Origin: JAAYAY01 sp963674575
GTDB lineage: Bacteria > Planctomycetota > Planctomycetia > Pirellulales > Thermoguttaceae
Assembly: GCA_963674575.2 (NCBI GenBank)
Contig: CAXXQT010000006.1
Location: 186,001 to 250,000 of the forward strand
Direction of reading: 5' to 3'
Length of the DNA: 64,000 bases
The notes beneath the pieces are model-generated. The model made no database searches. It saw nothing but the letters and a program-made list of their open reading frames with translations, and had not been told where the DNA came from. This document shows positions 43,603-51,928 of the stretch, piece by piece. The translations under genes and the position numbers were made by a program. How positions within the stretch are numbered: position 1 is the stretch's first letter; every line of letters starts with the position of its first letter.

Positions 43603-43665
43603 CGTGGGTGTGGAGGGTCAATCACCACGCCCATCGCTTCGCTCTGGGACGTGCCACCCGTGAAA
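43603..43665. repeat. Family A palindromic repeat, truncated copy
   Basis: This carries the centre (GGAGGGTCAATCACC) and one full arm (CCACGCCCATCGCTTCGCTC then TGGGACGTGCCACCCG). It lies between the converging 3' ends of the MATE and HzsA-like 2 genes. Confidence 0.8.
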
Positions 43666-43721
43666 CGGACGTTCTCAGGTAGCTTATGTGTGCTTCAGCG
43701 AGCCGAAGTGGCGCTGTCCGA

Positions 43722-46700
43722 CTATTCTCGTTCCAGCCCGGTCGAGGCCTCGGGGCGGGGGAGCGTGTCCTGGCGGAGGCGGAAGCGATCGATCGCGGGG
43801 GCCGTGCGAAGACGAGGGCGGACGGGCAGGTCGTCGATACCGGGGAAGTCGGGATCGGCCATCTCTCGCACTTCTTCGTCGCCCCGGTAGGGACAGGCCA
43901 GATCGATCCAGGCCATGAGCACCTGCAATTCGTCATCCGGGACTTCGACGTCGTAGTGTTCGGGCGTGGCGTAGTGGTTGATCAAGCGGCTGCCGTACGA
44001 CAGGTAGCGCATGGGCGGGATGGTCTGGACCGTTTCGGGAGTGCCGGCTCTTGGATACTCCTCCACGGGCAGCACGCCGGCGATCGTTCCTTCCGGCTGG
44101 GTGCTTCGGTTGCCGTGGTAACGCAAACCACCCACGAGCGTCACGTAGGGTTCCTTGAAGATGCCCTGGCCGGGGCGAAGTGTCACGTCGAATTTCGCCC
44201 GTGCTGCATGGTCGCCGCTGTGGCATTTGGCGCAATGGCGTTCGAGGATGGGCTGAACCATTCGCTCGTAGCCGATGGTCGTCTCGACGCCCCAGGTAGG
44301 TGGATCGAGCCTGGCAGGCGCTCGGCCGAGCGATGTCCCGTAGGCGTTGATCGGGGTTGTGCTGTGCATTTCGTGGCAGCCCACGCAGCCTCGCCGTTCG
44401 CCGGGCATGACGCCCGTGAAGGAACGCATGGTCTGCAGGGCCTTGTGGTTTTCGTCGAGAAGCTGGAAATGGAGTGCCTTGCCCGGAGGGGCCTGAAACT
44501 GGACGGAACCGTCCTCGGCGATCGGCACGGTGCCCAGGATGCGTTTGACTCCGTCGGCCTGGACCAGGGAGATCGTCGGTCCCGCATGCTGGTGGGGCAT
44601 CGGGTCGCGCTCCCAGCTTGAGTAGGTGCGGCTGTCCATCTGGATGACCCGCAAGTACTTGGCTTTGCCCCGCAATGCGAGCGGAGCGTTTTGGTAGATG
44701 TCGGCGCTGTAGAACACGCCCTCGGCAACCGGCTCGCCCGTGACGCCTGGTTTGGGCCAGGCGACGCGGTCGGGAACCACGGGGGCGGAGCGGGGTCGAA
44801 CGGGGATCGCGTGCATGATGTTGTGCTCACCCTCGTAGATCAACTCGCGATTGCCGAACACATCCATCAGGTAGAGCTTGAAATGGCCCAATCCGTTCTT
44901 GTTTCGCGGGGAGGGTACGGGGCCGGTCCGAGCGGAAACGAGGAAGTCGGTTTCGGAAAGCGGCCAGGGGCTCTTGTAGGCGGTGAAGACGCCGCTGGCG
45001 TGGTAGTCCGAACTCTCGATCGGATCGACCGGCGGCGGGCCGCACTCGGGCCAGGGAACGTCGGCCGTGACCTTGCTCAAGCCGTGCGGGAAATCGAGTC
45101 CCTGAGCCGGTTCCACGATGCCGATCGAGCCGGCGAACCAGTCGTGGTGGGCCGCTCCGGTGAACATCACGCGCTTGCTGCCGGGAATGGGGCGTGCCTC
45201 GACGAGCAGGTCGGGCCAAACGCTCTGATTGCCCCAGAAGACGAAGCCGTTGGTGCCGTCGGGGTTGATCGTCCACAGGCTTTGAATCCGCCACAGGGCC
45301 TTATCGGTGTATTCCCAACGGGTGTAGACCACGCGGCCGTCGTTGAGCAGGGCAGGGGTGTAGTCGGGCTCGTTGCCCTGGCTGACGATGTAGATGTTGC
45401 GCCCGTCGGCGTCGCATCGGGCCAGGACGTAGCAGTACGTGTAGGGCATGCACCGCACGTAGGTGTTGGCCCGGGACGTGGAAAACAGGATCTTGCCGTC
45501 GGGCAAGTAGACGGGATCCAGATCGTCATACTCGCTCGCGGTCAATTGCCGCATCTTGGAGCCGTCGAGGGCCACCTCGTAAAGGTGCAGGGATTTGTCG
45601 CCCGCCGGCTTCATGCAGAACAGGGCGCGGCGTGCGTCGAAGGAAAGGTCGGGACGCCAGAAGGCCGAAGGGCCCTGGTCCGACGTGGGCGCCAGTTTCC
45701 GCAGTTGACCTCCAGGATGCAGGCCTTCGAGAACGAGCAGTCGTCCGCCGCCGACGGCCATGATGCCGTTGCGGTGCCTTGCCTCGTGGGGCCACTCTCG
45801 CCCGGCCGGGTAGGGCTGGTCGATGAACATGACCGAGTCGAAGTCGAGCACCGGGTTGGCCAGGGCGATCTGCCGCTTGAGGCGTCTCACTTCCAGGTAG
45901 AGTTTCTGCACCTCGGGATCGACATGGCCTGCGGATTCGGCCATGCCGTTGATTTCGTCCGGCGGCAGGGCACGGTCGAACAGGCAGATTTCGTCGAGGA
46001 CGCCGGCGAACGATTCTTGCAGGCGCGCCGCGTTGCGGCGTCCGATGGTCAGCGGCAGATCGGCGGAGACGAGGTCTCCTTTGAAGGGCTGCTCGGCGTC
46101 CAGGCGGCCGTCCACATACAAGCGAATATGCTTGCCGTCGACGACCTGGGCCACGTGATGCCAACGACCGTCGTTGATCCGAGTCTTACCGTCCAGCACG
46201 TTGAGGTTTGTGCCGGTCCAATGATGTCCGCGAAGGACGTTGCGATAGACCATCAGCAGAACGCAGCCGGTCGTCGTGCCGTTGCCGACGATGTCGGCCG
46301 CGCCCGAGGCGGTCTTGATCCAGGCGCTGATCGTGTACGGTTTCTTGGCCATGTGGAGCGCGGCCTGGCCCACGTCCACGTAGCCGTTGCCGTCGAGAAC
46401 CAGGGCTTCGCCGAACATGCCGGCGTGCCTCTTGTCCGCGCCGGTCAGCTTCCCCGGCGCCCCGGCAGGGCCGGTTGCCTCCAGGGGCTGTCCTTCGACG
46501 CCGTCCATGGTCCACCGTGCCAGCAGGGCCTGGGGAATCGGCATGTTCTGGCGTTTGGCCGGGAGTTGCTTCCGGCACTGGCTGTCGAGTGCGTCGAGCC
46601 GGGCCAGGAGAGCGGACAAATTTGGGGCTTGCGGAGCTTTGGCGATTCTGGCCGCCAGCGCGCGGGTCCATTCAATTTCCTGGGCGATGCGCATCTCCGT

Positions 46701-46961
46701 CGGGCGATTGTCGGCCTGGAAGAGCCAGTCGCGAACGAGCACGTCGTCCGCTTCTTCCGGGCTGAGTGTTCGCGTGGCCGGCTCCGTTGGCGTCGGGGCG
46801 CCGGGATCGAGGCCCCAAGGATACGGACGCGGCGCGGAAGTCGTGGTCGCGCCAGTCGAAGGGGCCTTGGGCTCTCCTGTTACCATCGACGCCATCGCCA
46901 GGAAGGCCAAGGTGAGAATGGCGACGTGTCCGACGACCCTGTTATGATTTCCGCTGAACAT
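43722..46961 (-). CDS. HzsA-like exported multiheme protein 2
   Basis: 1079 residues. A signal peptide (hydrophobic HVAILTLAFLAMASMVTG) leads. Residues about 145-345 form a LamG/concanavalin-like domain (LARWTMDGVEG, KPYTISAWIKTASG, LYVDGRLDAEQPF, AGVLDEICLFDRALPPDEIN). A TolB-like propeller follows at about 380-720 (DGSKMRQLTASEYDDLDPVY, LLNDGRVVYTRWEYTD, NPDGTNGFVFWGN). The C-terminal region has two c-type heme motifs, CVGCH and CAKCH. The order differs from HzsA-like 1 only in N-terminal domain type and heme number. It is probably periplasmic; the substrate is unknown. The FCD-type regulator gene lies 39 bp upstream in the same direction and probably controls it. Confidence 0.82.
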   Translation of the reverse strand: MFSGNHNRVVGHVAILTLAFLAMASMVTGEPKAPSTGATTTSAPRPYPWGLDPGAPTPTEPATRTLSPEEADDVLVRDWLFQADNRPTEMRIAQEIEWTRALAARIAKAPQAPNLSALLARLDALDSQCRKQLPAKRQNMPIPQALLARWTMDGVEGQPLEATGPAGAPGKLTGADKRHAGMFGEALVLDGNGYVDVGQAALHMAKKPYTISAWIKTASGAADIVGNGTTTGCVLLMVYRNVLRGHHWTGTNLNVLDGKTRINDGRWHHVAQVVDGKHIRLYVDGRLDAEQPFKGDLVSADLPLTIGRRNAARLQESFAGVLDEICLFDRALPPDEINGMAESAGHVDPEVQKLYLEVRRLKRQIALANPVLDFDSVMFIDQPYPAGREWPHEARHRNGIMAVGGGRLLVLEGLHPGGQLRKLAPTSDQGPSAFWRPDLSFDARRALFCMKPAGDKSLHLYEVALDGSKMRQLTASEYDDLDPVYLPDGKILFSTSRANTYVRCMPYTYCYVLARCDADGRNIYIVSQGNEPDYTPALLNDGRVVYTRWEYTDKALWRIQSLWTINPDGTNGFVFWGNQSVWPDLLVEARPIPGSKRVMFTGAAHHDWFAGSIGIVEPAQGLDFPHGLSKVTADVPWPECGPPPVDPIESSDYHASGVFTAYKSPWPLSETDFLVSARTGPVPSPRNKNGLGHFKLYLMDVFGNRELIYEGEHNIMHAIPVRPRSAPVVPDRVAWPKPGVTGEPVAEGVFYSADIYQNAPLALRGKAKYLRVIQMDSRTYSSWERDPMPHQHAGPTISLVQADGVKRILGTVPIAEDGSVQFQAPPGKALHFQLLDENHKALQTMRSFTGVMPGERRGCVGCHEMHSTTPINAYGTSLGRAPARLDPPTWGVETTIGYERMVQPILERHCAKCHSGDHAARAKFDVTLRPGQGIFKEPYVTLVGGLRYHGNRSTQPEGTIAGVLPVEEYPRAGTPETVQTIPPMRYLSYGSRLINHYATPEHYDVEVPDDELQVLMAWIDLACPYRGDEEVREMADPDFPGIDDLPVRPRLRTAPAIDRFRLRQDTLPRPEASTGLERE

Positions 46962-47000
46962 GTGACGATCTCCTTGGTGGTCACTCGGAGGAACCGGGCG

Positions 47001-47696
47001 TCAAAGGCGTTGCATGGCGTTGCGCAGGTGCTTCTCGACGGCCTGCTTTGCCGCCGCGCCGTCGTGGTTGCGGATTGCGTCCAAAATCGCTTCGTGCTCA
47101 CGCACCGCCAGGTTTCGGAAGGCAACGCGATCGCGGTAGAAGGTCTGCATTTCCACGAGCAGGTCGATAATCGACGCCATGAAGACGACAAACACCGGGT
47201 TGCAGGCCGCGCGGGCCAACTCGCGATGGAAATTCGTGTCGTGCTGCATGAAGGCGGCTCGATCTTTCACGGAGGATCGCATGCCGGCCAGGGCGTTGTC
47301 CAGCAGGCGGACGTGCTCGTCCGTGCGGTGCTCGGCGGCCAGTTCGGCAATGCTCGTTTCCAGCGAAAGCCTTGCCTCGGAGAGGTGGCGGACATCGATC
47401 CCCGGCTGGATCTTCAGGAGCGGCGAGAGCATTCCGAAGAGCGAGGCCGGGTCCAGTTGGCGGACGAAGGCGCCCTTGCCCTGGTGGGACTCAATGATCC
47501 CCAGCCCTCTCAGAAGGGCCAGGGCCTCGCGCAAAGGGAGCCGGCTGGCCCCCGTCATCGCGACCAGGTTGCGTTCCGAGGGCAATTGGTCTCCGGCGCG
47601 AAGCCCGTTCTCCGCGATGAAGTGAATCAGGGCGTGGGCGATGGCTTCCACCATCGTCTCTCGCCGAGCAACGGGGATTTCCTGGTGGGTAGGCAC
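47001..47696 (-). CDS. GntR-family regulator, FadR/FCD type
   Basis: 231 residues. The N-terminal winged helix has ALIHFIAENGLRAGDQLPSE then RNLVAMTGASRLPLREALAL, the GntR motif. The C-terminal FCD all-helical domain contains metal/ligand-type positions in DTNFHRELARAACNP and EHEAILDAIRNHD. FCD regulators usually respond to organic or sugar acids. The gene is first in a two-gene unit with HzsA-like 2 (39-bp gap), so self- and target regulation is likely. The start ATG 47696 gives a typical N-terminus. Confidence 0.92.
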   Translation of the reverse strand: MPTHQEIPVARRETMVEAIAHALIHFIAENGLRAGDQLPSERNLVAMTGASRLPLREALALLRGLGIIESHQGKGAFVRQLDPASLFGMLSPLLKIQPGIDVRHLSEARLSLETSIAELAAEHRTDEHVRLLDNALAGMRSSVKDRAAFMQHDTNFHRELARAACNPVFVVFMASIIDLLVEMQTFYRDRVAFRNLAVREHEAILDAIRNHDGAAAKQAVEKHLRNAMQRL

Positions 47697-47939
47697 GGCA
47701 GACGTCGGCTCCAGTCGGGGGTAGCTGATATGCTTGTATGACCAGTGTAGGGCGGGGGGAATGGCGTGTCAATCTTGGCAAGTATCCAAGGAGGATTGAA
47801 CCGCAGAATATCGAACAAGGAACCGCAGAATGTCGAAGTGCAGAGAGGGTGCCCGGGGCTTCCGCTGGACGCCTAAAGTGGCCACAATAGAGGGTTTGCA
47901 GCCGATTCCCACGAGGACTGAGAGTCCCGGAGCGATTTC

Positions 47940-49313
47940 ATGCCGTCGGAACTGAACATCACCTGGATCGACAGCCGCCGCGACGACATTCGCGTGGAAA
48001 TGGCCCGACTGCGGGAGAAACTCAGCCCGCGAGGCGACATTGTCAGCCAGGAGGGCCGAAAGCGGACCATGGAGATTTTTGGCGAGCCCCTCTCGCCCGT
48101 CGAAGTGGTCCGGAAGATCTGCCGCGAAGTGGAAGAAAAGGGGCTGCCGGCCGTTCTCGACTATTCCGCTCGAATCGACCGGGCCGAACTGACCGCCGAG
48201 ACGATCCGCGTGCCGGCGGCCGACCTGGCTGAGGCACACTCAAAGGCGGAGCCCGAGTTCCTGAGCGCCGTCCGCCGGGTCCGCGACAACATTGTCGAGT
48301 TTCAGCGGGCAATCCTCCACAAGGATGTCCGCGTGGTGCGGTTCGGCGGGTACCTGGTCGAGCGGTACCTGCCGCTGGATCGGGTTGGGATTTGCGTGCC
48401 CGGCGGTGCGGCTGCCTATCCTTCCACCGTTTTGATGACGGCCGTCCCGGCCCAGGTGGCGGGGGTCAAGGAACTGGCGGTTGTCGCTCCTCCCACCCCC
48501 TTCGGGGCCTACAACACCGACATGCTGGCCACCTGCCATGAGTTGGGAATCACCGAGGTTTATCGGCTTGGCGGGGCCCAGGCCGTGGCGGCCCTGGCCT
48601 ATGGGGTGGAGGGCCTGCCCCGGGTCGACAAGATCGTGGGGCCCGGCAACCTGTTCGTGGCCTTGGCGAAGAAGCACGTCTACGGCGAGGTCGACATCGA
48701 CTCGATCGCCGGCCCGAGCGAAGTGGTGGTGATCGTCGACGGTTCCACCCGCGCCGACTACACGGCCTACGATTTGATGGCCCAGGCCGAACATGCCCCC
48801 GGGGCCAGTGTCTTGATCGGTTGGGACGAGGACGTGCTGCGCGAGGCAGTTGCCGAAGTTGCCCGCCAGTTGGACCAGGTGGAGCGGGGCGACCTGGCCC
48901 GCCAGAGCCTGGAGGATTTTGGCGCCGTGATCCTTGCCCGGGATGCCGACGAGGCCTGCCGGCTTGCCGACGAGATTGCCCCGGAGCACCTCCACGTGGC
49001 GACGGAGAACGCCGAGGAGTTGCTTGGAAAGCTCCGCCATGCCGGCGCGATCTTCCTGGGCAACTACACCCCGGTTGCCCTGGGCGATTACGCGGCCGGT
49101 CCGTCGCACGTGCTGCCCACCAGCGGCACGGCCCGTTTTGCCAGCGGCCTGTCGGCCAACGATTTCCTCCGACCGGGGAGCGTGATCCACTTCGATCGCG
49201 AGGGCATGCAGCGGCTTGCCCCGGCCGTGCGAGCCCTGGCCACCAAAGAAGGCCTCACCGCCCACCGCGAGAGTGTTGAGATCCGATTGCCGGATGGGTC
49301 GGGAGAAGGTTAG
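47940..49313 (+). CDS. hisD: Histidinol dehydrogenase
   Basis: 457 residues from ATG 47940 with CGGAG upstream. It converts L-histidinol to L-histidine with two NAD+, the last step of the pathway. Signatures: GICVPGGAAAYPSTVLM, YRLGGAQAVAALAYG, IVGPGNLFVALAKKHVYG, IDSIAGPSEV, DLMAQAEHAPGA (zinc ligand region), EIAPEHLHVAT (catalytic Glu-His) and GDYAAGPSHVLPTSGTARF, with the final zinc His in GLTAHRESVEIR. All active residues are present. It precedes hisC and hisB on the same strand but with repeat-filled gaps, so this is a loose cluster and not a tight operon. Confidence 0.97.
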   Translation: MPSELNITWIDSRRDDIRVEMARLREKLSPRGDIVSQEGRKRTMEIFGEPLSPVEVVRKICREVEEKGLPAVLDYSARIDRAELTAETIRVPAADLAEAHSKAEPEFLSAVRRVRDNIVEFQRAILHKDVRVVRFGGYLVERYLPLDRVGICVPGGAAAYPSTVLMTAVPAQVAGVKELAVVAPPTPFGAYNTDMLATCHELGITEVYRLGGAQAVAALAYGVEGLPRVDKIVGPGNLFVALAKKHVYGEVDIDSIAGPSEVVVIVDGSTRADYTAYDLMAQAEHAPGASVLIGWDEDVLREAVAEVARQLDQVERGDLARQSLEDFGAVILARDADEACRLADEIAPEHLHVATENAEELLGKLRHAGAIFLGNYTPVALGDYAAGPSHVLPTSGTARFASGLSANDFLRPGSVIHFDREGMQRLAPAVRALATKEGLTAHRESVEIRLPDGSGEG

Positions 49314-49338
49314 GGCAACCGACGACAGTATTTGCGTT

Positions 49339-49558
49339 CAATTGACGGCCATTTATGGTCGTTGTCCGCCCCTGGCGGTCTTAGGCCCGTCGTTTACGGC
49401 GGGTCGCTTGGCCTGCCTCGCGCCGTCCCTCTCGTCCCAGCCGCAGCCGGAGGCTGCGGCTGGGACGAGAGGGAGCGGTGTCGTGCCCTACGGACCCGTG
49501 CTAAAGCACGGGCCTAGGACCGCCTGCGGCGGAAAAGGACCGTAAACGGCCCTGTTGT
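49339..49558. repeat. Family C multi-hairpin element, copy 2 (inverted)
   Basis: 220 bp, 25 bp after the hisD stop. It is the reverse orientation of 41485-41691. It shares both ends (CAATTGACG and CCCTGTTGT) and hairpins CCCGTCGTTTACGGCGGG, CCCGTGCTAAAGCACGGG, CCGCCTGCGGCGG and GGACCGTAAACGGCC. Its central stem is 22 bp with different sequence (arm CCCTCTCGTCCCAGCCGCAG then CC), yet perfectly paired. An extra hairpin CCGCCCCTGGCGG is present here only. Confidence 0.9.
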
Positions 49559-49659
49559 AGCCGACTCGGGACACCTCATTTTCTGGGGCGATGCCCCAGG
49601 CTACGGTGGACCAGGCCTTCGGCCAGACATTTTGCCAAAAACAAGCCTGATAGAACCCC

Positions 49660-50775
49660 ATGCCCAGCGACCAAAACCCACAGCTCAAAGCTCATAGCTC
49701 ACCGCTCACCGCTCAATCCTCCTTCTTCCGTCCTGAAGTCGAGGTTATGAAGGGCTACGTCCCGGGCGAGCAGCCGCGGCAGGGCAAGATCGTCAAGCTC
49801 AACACGAACGAGAATCCCTATCCCGCCTCCCCTGCCGTGGCCGAGGCAATCCGCGACGTTCTCGATCACGGGTTGTCTCGCTATCCGGACGCGATGGGTC
49901 AGCCCTTTCGCGAAGCGGCCGCCGAGGTGCTGGGCGTTGAGCCCGACTGGATCCTCTGCGGCAATGGCAGCGACGACATCCTGACCATTGTTACCCGTGC
50001 CTTCGTGGGCAACGGGCAGCTTCTCCGGCTGCCTTATCCGAGCTACGTGCTCTACAAGACGCTGGCCCAGATTCAGGGCGCCCGGAGCGAGGAGGTCCTG
50101 TTTCAAAAGGACTGGACGCTTGGCGACGATTTCGCGGCAGGGGCGGACGACCTGCGTCTGGTCTTTCTGCCCAATCCCAACAGCCCCTCGGGAACGGTGC
50201 TCCCACCGGAACGCATTCTGGAAATCGCCCGGCAGTTACCGTGTCCGCTGCTCGTGGACGAGGCCTACGCCGACTTCGCCGAAACCAACTGCATGAGTCT
50301 CGTCGCCCAGGAGGAGAAGATCCTGGTTTCGCGAACGATGAGCAAGTCCTACGCCCTGGCCGGACTGCGTTTCGGCTACGTGGTGGGCCAACCCCACATC
50401 ATCGAGCAACTCGTCAAGGTGAAGGATTCCTACAACTGCGACGCCCTCTCGATCGCCGGCGCCGCGGCCGCCATCCGCGACCAGGCCTGGCTGGCCGAGA
50501 ACCGCAATAAGATTCTCGCCTCACGACAACGCCTTGCCGAGGGGATGCGGCGGCTAGGGTTTGTAACGGTCGAGTCGCAGGCAAACTTCACCTGGAACAC
50601 CCATCCGGAACAGCCCCTACAACCACTCTATGAAGGACTCAAACAGCACGGTTTCCTTGTCCGATACATGAACTATCCCCGCTGGAGCGACGGCCTGCGC
50701 ATTAGCGTTGGGACGGACGGGCAGATTGATGCCGTGCTGACGTTGCTGGACCGAATGATGAACAATGACGAATGA
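49660..50775 (+). CDS. hisC: Histidinol-phosphate aminotransferase
   Basis: 371 residues from ATG 49660; the first 20 residues (PQLKAHSSPLTAQSS) derive from a short CTCAAAGCTCATAGCTCACC-type repeat and may be non-native, so a start nearer FRPEVEVMKGYVPG is possible. The fold-type I PLP pattern is clear: KLNTNENPYPASPAV, CGNGSDDILT, NPNSPSG, LLVDEAYADF and the PLP lysine in SRTMSKSYALAGLRFGY. It transfers the amino group from glutamate to imidazole-acetol phosphate. It lies between family C copy 2 and family D repeats. Confidence 0.95.
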   Translation: MPSDQNPQLKAHSSPLTAQSSFFRPEVEVMKGYVPGEQPRQGKIVKLNTNENPYPASPAVAEAIRDVLDHGLSRYPDAMGQPFREAAAEVLGVEPDWILCGNGSDDILTIVTRAFVGNGQLLRLPYPSYVLYKTLAQIQGARSEEVLFQKDWTLGDDFAAGADDLRLVFLPNPNSPSGTVLPPERILEIARQLPCPLLVDEAYADFAETNCMSLVAQEEKILVSRTMSKSYALAGLRFGYVVGQPHIIEQLVKVKDSYNCDALSIAGAAAAIRDQAWLAENRNKILASRQRLAEGMRRLGFVTVESQANFTWNTHPEQPLQPLYEGLKQHGFLVRYMNYPRWSDGLRISVGTDGQIDAVLTLLDRMMNNDE

Positions 50776-50847
50776 GGAAATCAGAACGACGAATACGTTT
50801 GTTATGCGCTGTATGCGGCAATCGTCGTTCTTGAGTAGCTGGAGTTT

Positions 50848-50945
50848 GCTGCCGGGCTGACACGATTCCAAGAGCCCGGCTGCCAATGGCAACTCTCTTG
50901 AGTGAATGCGTCGCTGCTTCCAGATAATTCGAGCAGCCGGGCTAG
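50848..50945. repeat. Family D palindromic repeat
   Basis: GCTGCCGGGCTG, AGAGCCCGGCTGC and GAGCAGCCGGGCTAG occur within 100 bp between hisC and hisB. The last two are opposite arms about 50 bp apart, the same layout as at 51661-51898 and 59897-59972. Confidence 0.75.
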
Positions 50946-50984
50946 TCGCTGAACTCTGAACCCCGAACCCTGACAACTCCTGCT

Positions 50985-51569
50985 ATGCGAACCGCACGAA
51001 TCGAACGAAAGACGGCCGAGACCGACATCGCCCTGGAAGTGAATCTCGACGGCTCGGGCCGCGGCGACGTGGCGACCGGCGTGGGGTTCTTCGACCACAT
51101 GCTCCAGTTGCTGGCCAAGCACGGAGCGCTGGACCTGTCAGTTCGGGTGGACGGCGACGTGCAGGTGGACTTCCACCACACGGTGGAAGACACGGGCATC
51201 TGCTTGGGCCAGGCCGTTCGGGAGGCCCTGGGCGACAAGGCCGGGATCCGCCGCTACGGGCACTTCACGCTGCCCATGGAAGAGACGCTCGCCACGACGG
51301 CGATCGACCTGGGCGGCCGGGCCTGGTTCGTCTTCAATGCCGACTTCCCCTCGCCCAAGATCGGCGAGTTCGACAGCGAACTGGTCTACGATTTCTGGCA
51401 GGCCTTTTCGGCCAACGCCCTGTGCAACCTGCACATCCAAGTCCACTACGGCCGCAACAGCCACCACATTGCCGAGGGCATCTTCAAAGCCACTGCCCGC
51501 GCGCTGCGCATGGCTACCGGCAAGGATGATCGGATGACCGGTGTGCCGAGCACGAAGGGAACGCTTTAG
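50985..51569 (+). CDS. hisB: Imidazoleglycerol-phosphate dehydratase
   Basis: 194 residues, the monofunctional length with no phosphatase domain. Signatures: KTAETDIALEVNLDGSG, GVGFFDHMLQLLAKHG, VDFHHTVEDTGICLGQA, RYGHFTLPMEETLATTAIDL and YGRNSHHIAEGIFKATARAL. The paired His/Glu blocks bind the two manganese ions. It dehydrates imidazole-glycerol phosphate to imidazole-acetol phosphate. It follows hisC with a 209-bp gap that contains family D repeats. No strong Shine-Dalgarno is seen. Confidence 0.97.
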   Translation: MRTARIERKTAETDIALEVNLDGSGRGDVATGVGFFDHMLQLLAKHGALDLSVRVDGDVQVDFHHTVEDTGICLGQAVREALGDKAGIRRYGHFTLPMEETLATTAIDLGGRAWFVFNADFPSPKIGEFDSELVYDFWQAFSANALCNLHIQVHYGRNSHHIAEGIFKATARALRMATGKDDRMTGVPSTKGTL

Positions 51570-51928
51570 GGGAAATGAGGAATGGCCCGGCTGAACCAGG
51601 ATAGCCGGGCTCTTGAATTGGCCACCTCACATCCGGGAGCCTGAGCGCTGAGGCCCCGGAGGTAGCCCGGCTCTTCTCCTCAACCACCACCGACCCGAAA
51701 AGCCCGGCTGCGGATCACGCGGTTCACGTCGCTGCAACGCTTCCTCGAGAATTGACGGTAGCAGCCGGGCTGAAGCGGAGGTAGCCCGGCTCTTGTCTTC
51801 CATTACCGCTGACCTGAAAAGCCCGGCTGCAGATCACGCGGTTTTTGTCACTGCAACGCTTCTTCGAGAATTGACGGTAGCAGCCGGGCTGAATCGGGAT
51901 AGCCGGGCTGTTGACTTCGTCCTTCTTC
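51570..51928. repeat. Family D tandem repeat block
   Basis: Two units of 119 bp (51661-51779 and 51780-51898), each with GTAGCCCGGCTCTT, then AAAAGCCCGGCTGC, about 50 bp of spacer, and GTAGCAGCCGGGCTGAA. Partial copies flank them (GGCCCGGCTGAA near 51585, ATAGCCGGGCT near 51603 and 51900). The block fills the whole gap between the converging hisB and TPR genes; no gene is seen. Confidence 0.88.

Noticed and set aside
44691..47741. 1016-codon plus-strand open frame
   Set aside because: Antisense to HzsA-like 2 and its regulator; its sequence shows no domain.
47697..47939. Histidine leader peptide before hisD
   Set aside because: No run of His codons or terminator was found, unlike the clear aromatic leader before aroF.
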